Shown here: one piece after another, positions 34,652-44,961 of the stretch | Numbering within the stretch: position 1 is the stretch's first letter | How the letters are laid out: every line of letters starts with the position of its first letter | Notes under the pieces: model-generated | Told to the model about the DNA's origin: nothing | The model's input: the letters and a program-made list of their open reading frames with translations, nothing else | Databases searched by the model: none | Position numbers and translations under genes: made by a program | NCBI RefSeq assembly: GCF_003148905.1 | Contig: NZ_QGHC01000007.1 | Location: forward strand, 124,001-188,000 | Direction: 5' to 3' | Source: Fulvimonas soli | GTDB taxonomy: Bacteria > Pseudomonadota > Gammaproteobacteria > Xanthomonadales > Rhodanobacteraceae | Length of the DNA stretch: 64,000 nucleotides

Positions 34652-35322
34652 GGCTGCTGCACGTTGATCACCACCTGCGACTGTCCGTCGCCGGCGCGCG
34701 CCACCACCAGGGTCATCTTGCCGTCGCCGCGCGCATAGCTGAGGACGCAGCCGTCGTCGGTGCAGCGACCGTCCGCCGCCGGCTTCCAGCCATCGCCGGC
34801 CAGCCGCTCGCGGAAGAAGCTCGCGTTCTGCTGCGGGGACAGCGAGTTGCGCATGGCCACGGTGCGCGCCGGCACCGGGTCGTCCGGATAGGCGATGTCG
34901 TTGAACACCTTCGATCCCATCGGCCGCGGCAGGCCCTTGCCAAGCTCCGGCTGCTTCGGCGCAGAAGCGACATCGACGATGCCGATGTCGCCCTTGCTGC
35001 CGGAGCCGGCGGCGCTGACCTGCACGGTGACGAAGTAGTCGCCGTCTCGATGGCCGATCACGGTGGCGTCGCCGACCTTGTTGACCACCACCTGGCCGTT
35101 CCAGGCCTTGCGGTAGTAATCGACGATGTCCTGCACGCCCTGCGACGAGCGGAAGACCCGCGCCCGCATGTCCAGCCCGTTGAAGACGATGCGCTCGGCA
35201 ACCGGCTCGGCCTGCGTGCCCGCCGGCAGCGGCGGCTCGGGCCAGCCGAACAGCCCCGCGCTCGCCAGCGCCGGCAGCAGCAGGGCCGCGGCGGCCAGGG
35301 CCAGCTCAGCGCACGTCTTCAT
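34648..35322 (-). CDS. Exported protein of the Tad operon, unknown function
   Basis: A 224-aa exported protein (signal ends ALASAG). The mature part contains ERIVFNGLDMRARVFRSSQGVQDIVDYYRKAW..., a repeat of that YYRK/FFRERL theme later (QNASFFRERLAGDGW), and CTDDGCVLSYARGDGKMTLVVAR. The two-part pattern suggests a duplicated alpha/beta module with a CxxxxC pair. No family name recognised. It overlaps the TadE-like gene by 17 bp and is likely translationally coupled to the short pilin gene. Confidence 0.7.
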   Translation of the reverse strand: MKTCAELALAAAALLLPALASAGLFGWPEPPLPAGTQAEPVAERIVFNGLDMRARVFRSSQGVQDIVDYYRKAWNGQVVVNKVGDATVIGHRDGDYFVTVQVSAAGSGSKGDIGIVDVASAPKQPELGKGLPRPMGSKVFNDIAYPDDPVPARTVAMRNSLSPQQNASFFRERLAGDGWKPAADGRCTDDGCVLSYARGDGKMTLVVARAGDGQSQVVINVQQP

Positions 35323-36190
35323 ACTTCACCAGCTTGTCGGCGGGGACGACGTCGGGCGCGGTGCGGCCGAGATGGAAGTTCTTGAGCCCCGGCGTGAACA
35401 CCTTGTCCACGATGGGGATCTCGCCCAGCACGTGGACCACGCCGTCGATCATCTTGTCGGACGAGTTGCCCAGCCAGCTGGTCGGCACCAACGGGCGGAT
35501 CACGTTGCGTACCGCGCGCGGCGACGCGCCACCGGCCGGGTCGCCATCCGACTTCTCACCGCTCCCCGCCGCGTCCCAGGCATCGGCCAGCAGCACCGTC
35601 CTGGCGGTGAAGCTGGGTTGCAGACTGTCCAGCGGATCGAGGAAGGCGAGCGGGCTGCCGTCGCGTCCGGTCAGCTTCTCCGTCTTCGTGGCGACTTCCG
35701 CGGTGACCAGTCCCTTGTCGTTCGGCGGGAAGTTGCCCAATGCACCGGCGACCTTGCCGACCATGTTGACGCCCTGGTCAAGGAAACTGGGCGCGGCCTC
35801 CTGCTTGTAGACCGTCAGCTGCAGGTCGCCCGGCTTGACCAGCTCGCCGCCGGCGAAAGTGGTGAGCATGGTGTCGGCGAAAGCACCGGGCGTATGGTCG
35901 TCGCTGCGGATCGCAGCCTGCGGATCGCCGAAGATGCGCCCGCGCAGCGCCTCCTGCACCGCGTCCTGGTCGGGCAACCCCTTGCCGCTCAGGCTGTGGT
36001 CGACGGTGGCGGCCCACGCCGCCTGCCGGGCGGCCGCCTGGGCCTGCTGCTTGACGTGGATGTACTGGCCGAGCACGGCGATGCCAGCCGCAAGCGGCAC
36101 CAGCACGATCAGCGCCACCGCCATCTCGACGAGACTCTGGCCGCGCTGCCGGCCTGCCGTCCCTGCCCTCTTGCCTGGCCCGCTCGCCAT
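35306..36190 (-). CDS. TadE/TadG-like minor pseudopilin
   Basis: A 294-aa protein with the TadE N-terminus RQRGQSLVEMAVALIVLVPLAAGIAVL (basic lead, QSLVE, one TM), followed by a long extracytoplasmic region. Middle residues contain SFTARTVLLADAWD and a GEKSDGDPAGG low-complexity loop. It is one of three TadE/G-type proteins in the locus. Together they may form a tip complex of the pilus. Confidence 0.82.
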   Translation of the reverse strand: MASGPGKRAGTAGRQRGQSLVEMAVALIVLVPLAAGIAVLGQYIHVKQQAQAAARQAAWAATVDHSLSGKGLPDQDAVQEALRGRIFGDPQAAIRSDDHTPGAFADTMLTTFAGGELVKPGDLQLTVYKQEAAPSFLDQGVNMVGKVAGALGNFPPNDKGLVTAEVATKTEKLTGRDGSPLAFLDPLDSLQPSFTARTVLLADAWDAAGSGEKSDGDPAGGASPRAVRNVIRPLVPTSWLGNSSDKMIDGVVHVLGEIPIVDKVFTPGLKNFHLGRTAPDVVPADKLVKYEDVR

Positions 36191-36202
36191 ACGCGCCTCC
36201 GC

Positions 36203-37045
36203 TCACTTGTCCGCAAGGCCGGATGGCTTGTCGAACACGTGCCGATCGAACGGCTGGCCGACGGTCATCCGCTGCGTGGTCAGGTACTGGCCGTCACCCC
36301 GATCGACCGGCTCCATCCGCAGTGCCAATGCGTAGTCGCTCCAGCTCACCACGCCGACACCGGCGCTGGCGCCGAAGCCCCACTGATCGCCGCCACTCCA
36401 CACGCAGGATTCGCTTGTCGCGTCCTTGAAGCGGCGGCATGGCTGGCCGGCTTCGGTACCGGCCCCCTGCGACTGCGCCATGGCAGCGCCGTAGCCCTGC
36501 TGCTGCAGCTGCGCCTGCACCTTCGCGCGCAACGCCTCGTCGTCGTCGGCTGGCACGGCCGCGGCCCGCGGCTGCAGCCGGACGTTGGGATCGAAATGGC
36601 TGGTGTGCGCCGTCAGGTCGATCAGCTGCGCTCCTTCCGGCCCGACGATCGCCATATCCGACTGACGCACCGGCGAGAACTGGCACATGGAGTCCGGCTT
36701 GAACGTCCAGTGGTCCGAACGCACTGCCAGGCGCTGTCCGGCATACCAGAGCTGGTAGTAGGTGCGTCCCAATTTCCGGGCGACGTCCTCGTCCAGGGGC
36801 TTCTTCGGAACATTCGGGATCGCCTGGCAATTCGTCCAGGCAACGCGGTAGTTCTTTTCGTCCACCACCGCCCCGTCCTTGCGCAGCTCCTCGGTCTGCT
36901 CCACGTGGATCGGCGGGAGGTCCAGCGCCGAAGACGGCCCGGGGGCGGCCTGGCTGGCCGCACCCCTTCCGCAGGCCGTCAGTGCCAGCGAGAGCAGCAG
37001 GATGGCCGGGCCAACGGATAACGGATGTTGCGTAAGGATCTTCAT
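36203..37045 (-). CDS. Lipoprotein of the Tad operon, unknown function
   Basis: A 280-aa lipoprotein: lipobox LALTACGRG near residue 25. The mature protein is polar, with HWTFKPDSMCQFSPVR, Cys pairs (PCRRFKDATSESCVW) and no known domain. It lies between a TadG-like and a TadE-like gene on the same strand with spacers of 8-13 bp. Could be a periplasmic or outer-membrane pilot for the secretin; this is only context. Confidence 0.7.
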   Translation of the reverse strand: MKILTQHPLSVGPAILLLSLALTACGRGAASQAAPGPSSALDLPPIHVEQTEELRKDGAVVDEKNYRVAWTNCQAIPNVPKKPLDEDVARKLGRTYYQLWYAGQRLAVRSDHWTFKPDSMCQFSPVRQSDMAIVGPEGAQLIDLTAHTSHFDPNVRLQPRAAAVPADDDEALRAKVQAQLQQQGYGAAMAQSQGAGTEAGQPCRRFKDATSESCVWSGGDQWGFGASAGVGVVSWSDYALALRMEPVDRGDGQYLTTQRMTVGQPFDRHVFDKPSGLADK

Positions 37046-37052
37046 GGCGTCG

Positions 37053-38711
37053 TCAATGGGAACCGGGCAGGCAGGGCGCCGCTGAGCCGTACATCACGGC
37101 CACTTCCTGGCGCACGGCGCAGGGCGTGTCGACCAGCCGTGCCTGCCAGTACGGGCTGAACAGGCTGCCCAGCTCGCGCCTGGAATCGATGGCGCGCGGG
37201 AACAGTTCGCGCGGCCTGCTGAAGTAGACCTGCGCGGAGGACAGGGCGGTCATGTCGTCCGACACGGCCTTGTCCGGCGCCTGGAAATCCGGCGGCCCAC
37301 CGATGCCCTGCACGTTGTTGGCGGTGCGCACCGTGTTCATCGGCTGCTCGATCAGCACGGTGAACACCGGCCCCACATCGAGCGCATCGACGCCGTTCTG
37401 CGCCGCGCCGTAGCCGTTCAGATAGGGCACGGTCGCCTTGTTCGCGGCAGTGTCCTGGTAGTTGTCGGGCAGGCCCACGTGTGCGCCCGCACTGGAGGCG
37501 TAGTTGCGCAGCCAGGCCTTGTCCTGGCCACCCATCGCCGGGCTATTGAGCGCCATCGAACCGGCCGAGCCGTTGTCGATGCCGCCGTCGTAGCGGGTGT
37601 AGTGGCCGCGGTCGATGTCGTAGGGCGAATCCCAGCCACGGCCGTTGTTGATGCCAGGACTGGCCACCGAACGGAACGAGCCGGACGTCTTGTCCACCGC
37701 CGCACCGCCGCCCCAGGCCATCGGCACGTCGAACTTGATCGCGCAACCGGCGAGAGGGAAGCAGAACATCCTCGCCTTCGCGTCCAGCGTGTCGGTGCCG
37801 ACCCAGCTGCGGTAGTTGACCAAATCGGTGCCACCGCGCTTGAGCAGGCTGAACGAACCGAAGCCGAAGTTCAGGCTGATGCCGTCGCTGCGGCTGCGCG
37901 AGAAGCCGTCGCGCGCCTCCATCACGACGTTCGCGTAACGGTCGCCCGCGCTGCTGGAACGCGGCCGCGTGCCACCGCCGATGGTGTAGGTGCTCGCGTA
38001 GTCGCGCGCCTGCAAGACGCCCTGCTCGAGCAACCCCAGACCGCGGGCGCCGATCTTGCCCTGGCCGTCGGTATTGCGTCCGGCAAGGTCGGTGGCGAGC
38101 TTGAGCGCCTCCTGCGAATCCACGCTGGCGATCAGCCAGGAAGCCTTGGCGTAGACCTCGTTCAACGCCGCGATCGCGGTCACGCCGGCCGAGAAGCCGG
38201 CCTGCATGGCGTCGCGCACCTCCTGCACCACCTGCTTCACCTCGTTGAGCGCGCTGACCACCTCCTGCAGCGCCGCGCCGATCTCGGCCAGCACCACGGT
38301 CACGTCGAACACCACGGCGATCGCCTGCACCGCGTCCTTGAAATTGTCGGTACCGCGCAGCGCGAAGTTGGTCCACGAGTACCAGCTGACCATCTGCGCC
38401 ACGGCCACCTCGTTGGCGACCGTGGCGCGGTTCATGTAGGCGATCAGGTTGTAGGCGCGCGCCTGCTGCACCGCCACGCTGTAGGCGGTGGCGTCGGCCG
38501 CGTTGACCAGCTGCACCTTCTTGCTGACGGACTGCCCGGTATTGAACAGCACGATGACGCCGAGGCAGAGCACGACCAGCGCCACCACAGCCAGGATCAG
38601 CGCCTGTCCTCCCTGCCGGCGCAACGATGCGACGTGCAGGTCAACGCACGTTGGAATAGGGCGGCCGCCGGATTCAGACTGCCGGCCCTGAATAGCGATG
38701 GATCCAGCCAC
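37053..38711 (-). CDS. tadG: TadG-like pilus-associated protein
   Basis: A 552-aa protein that starts with a short lead, then GGQALILAVVALVVLCLGVIVLFNTGQSV, the TadG/Tad-like N-terminal motif with one TM. The following NAADATAYSVAVQQARAYNLIAYMNRATVANEVAVAQM is the conserved Tad_N-type helix seen in large TadG-like proteins. The long C-terminal part is Gly/Asn/Ser-rich beta structure without a von Willebrand MIDAS. The start is the GTG at 38711, with GGAGGG 6 nt upstream. It is the gene after flp and probably a tip or anchor component. Confidence 0.8.
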   Translation of the reverse strand: MAGSIAIQGRQSESGGRPIPTCVDLHVASLRRQGGQALILAVVALVVLCLGVIVLFNTGQSVSKKVQLVNAADATAYSVAVQQARAYNLIAYMNRATVANEVAVAQMVSWYSWTNFALRGTDNFKDAVQAIAVVFDVTVVLAEIGAALQEVVSALNEVKQVVQEVRDAMQAGFSAGVTAIAALNEVYAKASWLIASVDSQEALKLATDLAGRNTDGQGKIGARGLGLLEQGVLQARDYASTYTIGGGTRPRSSSAGDRYANVVMEARDGFSRSRSDGISLNFGFGSFSLLKRGGTDLVNYRSWVGTDTLDAKARMFCFPLAGCAIKFDVPMAWGGGAAVDKTSGSFRSVASPGINNGRGWDSPYDIDRGHYTRYDGGIDNGSAGSMALNSPAMGGQDKAWLRNYASSAGAHVGLPDNYQDTAANKATVPYLNGYGAAQNGVDALDVGPVFTVLIEQPMNTVRTANNVQGIGGPPDFQAPDKAVSDDMTALSSAQVYFSRPRELFPRAIDSRRELGSLFSPYWQARLVDTPCAVRQEVAVMYGSAAPCLPGSH

Positions 38712-38842
38712 GATCGTCCCTCCGCCACGGCATCCATGGCCATGGCAACGCCACACTGCAATCTCATCAGACAGACCGAACCGCTCCCTCGGCGCGACGC
38801 ACGAAGCGTCGCACCGACGGGATGAGAGCGGCCAATCAGGCG

Positions 38843-39127
38843 TTACTGCGCAGTCTGGTTGTTGTAGCTGCTGAGGGTCTTGTCCTGGGTACCTTCGGCG
38901 TGTGCGCTATTGCCTTCATTCTTGGCGCGATTGATATCTTCGGTAGCGCTCTGGCCGGAAAGCTCCCTGGCCATACCGCCGATCTGCGCACGGGCGGTGC
39001 CGCCGAAGTAGGTGACGGCCGCGATGGCCGCGATGGCGATGAGCGCGGTGATGATGATGTACTCGGTCATGCCCTGGCCGCGCTGCAGGACACGGGCGCC
39101 GTTGCGGCGGTAGACGTTCACTTTCAT
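38843..39127 (-). CDS. flp: Flp/Fap major pilin of the Tad system
   Basis: A 94-aa prepilin: RRNGARVLQRGQGMTEYIIITALIAIAAIAAVTYFGGTARAQIGGMA. It shows the Flp features (G-x-TEY with the conserved Glu5/Tyr6, a 20-residue hydrophobic stretch), but it is longer than classic Flp because of a polar C-terminal tail of about 40 residues (SATEDINRAKNEGNSAHAEG). It heads the Tad locus and is followed by a 131-bp gap before tadG, which may allow higher flp expression. The cognate prepilin peptidase TadV is not in the window. Confidence 0.9.
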   Translation of the reverse strand: MKVNVYRRNGARVLQRGQGMTEYIIITALIAIAAIAAVTYFGGTARAQIGGMARELSGQSATEDINRAKNEGNSAHAEGTQDKTLSSYNNQTAQ

Positions 39128-39448
39128 GGCTTTTTCCCCAAACGTAAAGAAAGTCCCTTCCCGCCGAGGACATCACGATGTCCACAGAGCGGGTCCCTAC
39201 TTGGAAAGCCCCCCTGTATGGCCGCAGGCCATGCATGCCGCCACGCAATTTCGTTCCGCTCTTGCGCGCAGCGCCACCGAAGTTAGCAAATTCGTGTGCC
39301 TGTTTCGTGACGCCATGCGTTTTCAAACGCCAAAACGCGATTTCCATCACAACGCGAAAAATGCGGTGCACGGGGAGGTAGGGGGATGCGCAGCCAATCG
39401 CGTTAAAGCTCTTTCGTCCCGGACGCGACAAATGAAGGAGAAACCCGC
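39128..39448. other. Divergent regulatory region between flp and ompA-like gene
   Basis: 321 bp with markedly lower GC than the surroundings and no coding potential. It must hold the flp promoter (minus) and the OmpA-like gene promoter (plus). A near-match to sigma-54 on the minus strand (plus 39286-39300) has 11 rather than 10 bp between GG and GC, so I do not call it. GGAGAAACCCGC precedes the OmpA-like start as a Shine-Dalgarno. Confidence 0.5.
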
Positions 39449-40456
39449 ATGACTGGCTTCGCGAAACGTTCCCGCCTCGCGCTGAAGTGCCTGCTGGCGG
39501 CCGGCCTGGCCACAGCCTTCGCCGTCCCGGCGACCCATATCGCCGCGACGGACGTGCCGGGCAGCCACGACAGTCCCATCGTCTCGCGTTTCCGGGGTTC
39601 GGTGATCGTCGGTTACCAGGCACTGGACTATGGCCGCATGGATCTGCCCATGGGCAAGTACGAACACGGCAAGCTGCCCACCGAGGCCATCGAGGGGCGC
39701 ATTACCCGCATCGCCTATGTCGCGCCGGAGGGCAAGGAGGCACTGGAGGTGTTCCGCAATTTCCAGCAGGCACTGGCCGTGGCGGGTTTCCAGACGCGCT
39801 TCGAGTGTCATGGCAGCGACGGCGCCAACGGTTGCGGAGACGGCTTTGAGTTCGCCAACGCGGTAACGACACCCCTGTTCGACCCATTGCACGCCCGCAA
39901 CGTCATGGTTCAGACGCTCAATGCCGTCAACGGCAATGTGCATGCAATTACCGCCCGGCTGCAGCGACAAGGGGGGCCGGTCGACGTAGCATTACTGGTC
40001 AGCAAGAGCGATCGGAACCCCACCGGCATCCTGCTGCAGATCTGCGAAAGCAAGGCGATGGCCACGGCCCAGGTGACGGTGGACGCCAAGGCCATGAGCG
40101 AAGGCCTGGCGCAGGCCGGCCACATCGCGCTGTACGGCATCCGCTTCGCCACCGACAGCGCGGCGCTCGACCCGGCCTCGAAGGATACCCTGGCGCAGAT
40201 GGCCGCGCTGCTGGCCAGGCAGCCCTCGCTCAAGGTCTACATCGTGGGCCACACCGACGACACCGGCAGCCTGGCGCACAACCTGGCGCTGTCGCAGCAG
40301 CGCGCCGAGGCGGTGGTCAAGGCGCTGGTGGACGACTACCGCGTCGCGCCCGCGCGGCTGGCGGCCAAGGGCCTGGCCTCCTTCGCGCCGGTGGCGAGCA
40401 ACCGCGACGAGGCCGGGCGGGCGAGGAACCGCCGCGTGGAACTGGTCGAGCAGTGA
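39449..40456 (+). CDS. OmpA-family outer membrane protein with N-terminal DUF4892-like domain
   Basis: A 335-aa exported protein. The signal peptide (LALKCLLAAGLATAFAVPA) is followed by an about 190-residue domain (SPIVSRFRGSVIVGYQALDYGRMDLPMG, VFRNFQQALAVAGFQTRFEC) resembling DUF4892 and the C-terminal OmpA peptidoglycan-binding domain (IALYGIRFATDSAALDPASKDTLAQMAALL, VYIVGHTDDTGSLAHNLALSQQRAEAVVKAL, RNRRVELVEQ). The Asp and Arg that bind diaminopimelate are both present. It is divergent from flp across a shared regulatory region, so it may anchor the Tad apparatus or act independently. Confidence 0.85.
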   Translation: MTGFAKRSRLALKCLLAAGLATAFAVPATHIAATDVPGSHDSPIVSRFRGSVIVGYQALDYGRMDLPMGKYEHGKLPTEAIEGRITRIAYVAPEGKEALEVFRNFQQALAVAGFQTRFECHGSDGANGCGDGFEFANAVTTPLFDPLHARNVMVQTLNAVNGNVHAITARLQRQGGPVDVALLVSKSDRNPTGILLQICESKAMATAQVTVDAKAMSEGLAQAGHIALYGIRFATDSAALDPASKDTLAQMAALLARQPSLKVYIVGHTDDTGSLAHNLALSQQRAEAVVKALVDDYRVAPARLAAKGLASFAPVASNRDEAGRARNRRVELVEQ

Positions 40457-40478
40457 CTCGCGCGGCACCGCCCGGCGG

Positions 40479-41225
40479 TCAGCGCGAGGAGACGTACTTC
40501 TCGCGCCGGATCTGCGCCACCGGCAGCCCGAAGTCCTTGAGCGCCGCGAAGGCCGCGTCGACCATGTTGGGGTTGCCGCACAGGTAGGCGATGTCGCGCT
40601 GCGCGCTCGGCGCCAGCTCGGCCAGCACGCTCTGCACGTGGCCCGTGCGGTCGCCGGGGCGCGGCACCGCGCGCGGCTGGCGGCTCAGGCAGGCGTGGAA
40701 GGCGAAGCCGGGATGCGCCTGCGCGAAGGCCTCGAACTCCTCGCCGTAGAGCAGCTCCTGCTCGTTGCGCGCGCCGTACAGCAGCACCGCCTCGCGGCCG
40801 CCCTGGGCGAGCCACCGCGCCAGCTGCGGCAGCATCGCGCGGTAGGGAGTGACGCCGGTGCCGGTGGCCAGCAGCAGGTAGCGCGGATGGGCGTCGCCCG
40901 GCTGCAGGCAGAAGCGGCCGTAGGGGCCGCTGGCCTGCACCGTCCCGCCGTGCCGCAACCCGCCCAGCAGGCGGGTGGCCGCGCCGCCTTCGACGTAGCT
41001 CACCGCGATCTCGATGCGCTCCACCGGCGCGCTGCCGTCGCCCACGGTGGCGATGGAGTAGCTGCGCTTGGTCGGCGTGCCGTCGTCGTAGTGGAAGTGG
41101 ACCTGCAGGAACTGGCCCGGCACGAACGCCAGCGGCTGGCCGTCCTCGCGCTCGAAGGCGAGGTGGCGCACGGTGGGCGCCAGCATGCGGCTGTCGGCGA
41201 GGCGCAGGGTGAAATGGTCGGCCAT
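40479..41225 (-). CDS. fpr: Ferredoxin-NADP reductase
   Basis: A 248-aa FAD/NADP oxidoreductase: FAD-binding RSYSIATV (RxYS) and GGAATRLLGGL, NADP-binding LLLATGTGVTPYRAMLPQL (GTGxxP), CGNPNMVDAA near the C-terminus. It transfers electrons between NADPH and ferredoxin/flavodoxin and supports oxidative-stress defence or Fe-S assembly. The C-terminal EKYVSSR is close to bacterial Fpr ends. Divergent from the yadG-like gene, 96 bp apart. Confidence 0.9.
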   Translation of the reverse strand: MADHFTLRLADSRMLAPTVRHLAFEREDGQPLAFVPGQFLQVHFHYDDGTPTKRSYSIATVGDGSAPVERIEIAVSYVEGGAATRLLGGLRHGGTVQASGPYGRFCLQPGDAHPRYLLLATGTGVTPYRAMLPQLARWLAQGGREAVLLYGARNEQELLYGEEFEAFAQAHPGFAFHACLSRQPRAVPRPGDRTGHVQSVLAELAPSAQRDIAYLCGNPNMVDAAFAALKDFGLPVAQIRREKYVSSR

Positions 41226-41287
41226 GGCGGATTCCGGGGGAAACGGTGCGTGCGTCCGGCGGAACCGGTCGGCGGCGGATGGCCCGC

Positions 41288-41293
41288 TATAAT
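41288..41293 (+). promoter_or_regulatory. Consensus -10 element upstream of the yadG-like gene
   Basis: TATAAT lies 28 bp upstream of the start of the ABC ATPase gene. No good -35 is seen at 16-18 bp, so activator help or an alternative spacing is possible. Confidence 0.5.
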
Positions 41294-41321
41294 AGAAGGC
41301 TCGTCCCCCCTGGTGCAGCCC

Positions 41322-42262
<941 letters not shown>

Positions 42263-42266
<4 letters not shown>

Positions 42267-43039
42267 GCGGCTCGCCCAACCTCGTCGCGCTGTACACCAT
42301 CGTGCGGCGCGAGATCGCGCGCATCCTGCGCATCTGGACGCAGACGCTGATCCCGCCGGCGATCACGGTGACGCTGTACTTCGTGATCTTCGGCAAGCTG
42401 ATCGGCAGCCGCATCGGCCCGATCGCCGGCGGCTTCAGCTACATGCAGTACATCGTGCCCGGCCTGGTGATGATGAACGTGATCACCAACAGCTACGGCA
42501 ACATCTCCAGCTCGTTCTTCGGCGCCAAGTTCCAGCGCTCGGTGGAGGAGATGCTGGTCTCGCCGATGCCCAACTGGGTGATCCTGCTCGGCTACGTGCT
42601 GGGCGCGGTGGCGCGTGGCCTGGCGGTGGGCCTGCTGGCGCTGCTGATCGCGCTGTTCTTCACCTCGCTGCACGTGGTGCACCCGCTGATCACCTTCCTG
42701 TCCGTGCTGCTCGGCGCCACCATCTTCTCGCTGGCCGGTTTCGTCAACGCGATGTACGCCAAGAAGTTCGACGACGTCGCGCTGGTGCCGACCTTCGTGC
42801 TCACCCCGCTCACCTACCTGGGCGGCGTGTTCTACTCGATCAGCATGCTGGGCGAGCCGTGGCAGACGATCTCGCGGATCAACCCGATCGTGTACATGGT
42901 CAACGCCTTCCGCTACGGCGTGCTGGGCGTCAGCGACGTGCACGTGGGCGCGTCCTTCGTGGTGATGCTGGTGTTCGTGGCCAGCCTCGCGGCCTTCGCC
43001 CTGTTCCTGCTCAAGCGCGGCATCGGCCTGCGCTCCTGA
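42263..43039 (+). CDS. yadH: ABC-2 transporter permease, YadH type
   Basis: A 258-aa ABC-2 permease with six TM helices: an amphipathic N-terminal helix (ALYTIVRREIARILRIWTQTLIPPAITVTLYFVIFG), FQRSVEEMLVSPMPNWVILLGYVLGAVARG (the conserved ABC-2 motif), NPIVYMVNAFRYGVLG, and a basic C-terminus. Belongs with the yadG-like ATPase. Confidence 0.94.
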
Positions 43040-43217
43040 GCGCCGGCGCCGCCCTCTCCCCCGCCGCCTTGCGCCGCAACAACACGCGGCGCGCTGCTCC
43101 GCTAACCTTGCATCGCAGCATGCGGGGCGCGGCGCTGCATACGTATTCAGGCATGCGCCGGCGCGCACGGCAGCGCAGAATCGGGCGCTTCCACAAGAAA
43201 GCCACGAGGGGAACGCG

Positions 43218-44639
43218 ATGGGGGTCGTGATGGGCAACGACGGACTGGAGCAGCGCGCCACCGCGCGCGTGGTGCTGATCGCCGCGGCGGCGGCGCTGGG
43301 CGGCTTCCTGTTCGGCTTCGATACCGCCGTGATCAACGGCGCGGTGGACGCGGTGCGCGCCGGCTTCGGCCTCGGCGCCGGGCAGATCGGCCTGGCGGTG
43401 TCGTGCGCGCTGCTCGGCTCGGCGCTGGGCGCCTGGTACGCCGGCCCGCTCGCCGACCGCTTCGGCCGCGTGCGCACCATGCAGGTGGCGGCGCTGCTGC
43501 TGGCCGCCGCGGCGCTGGGCTCGGGCCTGGTCACCGGCATGTGGGACCTGGTGCTGTGGCGCATGGTCGGCGGCATCGGCGTGGGCGTGGCCTCGGTGAT
43601 CGCGCCCACCTACATCGCCGAGGTGTCGCCGGCGCACGTGCGCGGGCGGCTGGGCTCGCTGCAGCAGCTGGCGATCGTGCTCGGCATCTTCGTCGCCCTG
43701 CTCAGCGACGCCTGGCTGGCCGGCAGCGCCGGCGGCGCGGCGAACCGGCTGTGGCTGGGCCTGGAGGCCTGGCGCTGGATGTTCCTGGTGGCGGTGGTGC
43801 CGGCGCTGGTCTACGGCGCGGTGGTGCTGGGCGTGCCCGAGTCGCCGCGCCACCTGGTCGCGCGCGCGCGCCTGCCGGAGGCGCGCGAGGTGCTGCGCCA
43901 GGTGCTGGACCTGCGCGACGAGGCCGCGCTGGACCGCAAGCTGGTGGAGATCGAGCACAGCCTGAAGATGGAATACCGCCCGCGCCTGGCCGACCTGCGC
44001 GGCCCGCGCTTCGGCCTGCTGCCGGTGGTGTGGATCGGCATCCTGCTGTCGGTGTTCCAGCAGTTCGTGGGCATCAACGTGATCTTCTACTACTCCTCCA
44101 CGCTGTGGCACTCGGTGGGCTTCAGCGAGGCGGACTCGTTCACCATCACCGTGGCCACCTCGATCGTCAACGTGCTGGTGACCCTGGTCGCCATCGCGCT
44201 GGTGGACAAGGTGGGCCGCAAGCCGCTGCTGGTGGTCGGCTCGGCCGGCATGGCGCTGACCCTGGCGCTGATGGCCTGGTGCTTCTCGCAGGCCAGCGGC
44301 AGCGGCGCCGCGCTGGCCCTGCCGGCGCCGTGGGGCCCGGTGGCGCTGGTGGCGGCCAACGCCTACGTGGTGTTCTTCGGCGTGAGCTGGGGCCCGATGG
44401 TGTGGGTGCTGCTGGGCGAGATGTTCCCCAACCGCATCCGCGCGATCGCGCTGGCGGTGGCCGCGGCGGCGCAGTGGCTGGCCAACTTCGTCATCACCAG
44501 CACCTTCCCCGCGCTGGCCGAGCTGGGGCTGGCCTTCGCCTACGGCCTGTACGCCGCCTTCGCGCTGATCTCGCTGGTGTTCGTGGTGTACGCGGTGCGC
44601 GAGACCAAGGGCATGGAGCTGGAGGAGATGCGGGACTGA
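43218..44639 (+). CDS. MFS sugar porter
   Basis: A 473-aa major-facilitator transporter of the sugar porter family with 12 TM helices. Motifs: GGFLFGFDTAVINGAV (TM1), DRFGRVRTM (loop 2-3), PESPRHLV after TM6, QQFVGINVIFYYSS (TM7), DKVGRKPLL (loop 8-9) and terminal RETKGMELEEM (PETKG variant). The QQ-G-N motif of TM7 is typical of proton-coupled hexose or xylose importers. Start 43218 has GAGGGG 6 nt upstream. Stands alone. Confidence 0.93.
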   Translation: MGVVMGNDGLEQRATARVVLIAAAAALGGFLFGFDTAVINGAVDAVRAGFGLGAGQIGLAVSCALLGSALGAWYAGPLADRFGRVRTMQVAALLLAAAALGSGLVTGMWDLVLWRMVGGIGVGVASVIAPTYIAEVSPAHVRGRLGSLQQLAIVLGIFVALLSDAWLAGSAGGAANRLWLGLEAWRWMFLVAVVPALVYGAVVLGVPESPRHLVARARLPEAREVLRQVLDLRDEAALDRKLVEIEHSLKMEYRPRLADLRGPRFGLLPVVWIGILLSVFQQFVGINVIFYYSSTLWHSVGFSEADSFTITVATSIVNVLVTLVAIALVDKVGRKPLLVVGSAGMALTLALMAWCFSQASGSGAALALPAPWGPVALVAANAYVVFFGVSWGPMVWVLLGEMFPNRIRAIALAVAAAAQWLANFVITSTFPALAELGLAFAYGLYAAFALISLVFVVYAVRETKGMELEEMRD

Positions 44640-44961
44640 TCGTCGCGCCACTCCCGGCTTGCGGAACCGCTCCCTCTCTCCCGAAGGAGGGAGCATGGCT
44701 TGCGGTGTCTGCCGGTCATCGCACCTCCTCTCCCCGCCGGGGAGAGGAATGAGGTGAGGGGTGGGGCTCGCGGCGGCGTCTCGCTCAAGCGACGGCATGG
44801 ATGGTTGGCCCGTCGCCAGGGCGACCCCTCACCCCGGCCCTCTCCCCGGAGGGGAGAGGGAGCACGGCTTGCGATGGCGGTCGACCATGTGCCGCCTCTC
44901 CCCGGAAGTGAAGAGGGAGCTCCGCTTCGAACGTGGGGGCGGTAGCTGTCGAGCGGCCTGC
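44640..44961. repeat. Cluster of GC-rich palindromic intergenic repeats
   Basis: This 322-bp gap between the MFS gene and the cytochrome gene contains at least three hairpins of one family: CTCCCTC...GAGGGAG (44670-44693), CCTCTCCCC-GCC-GGGGAGAGG (44727-44747) and CCCTCTCCCC-GGA-GGGGAGAGGG (44838-44860), plus a decayed copy near 44896. The segment 44825-44860 is identical over 36 bp to 58335-58370. No gene. Confidence 0.8.

Noticed and set aside
39286-39300. Sigma-54-like string on the minus strand upstream of flp (AGGCACACGAATTTGC)
   Set aside because: GG and GC are separated by 11 bp instead of the strictly required 10, and the -24 element lacks the T before GG.
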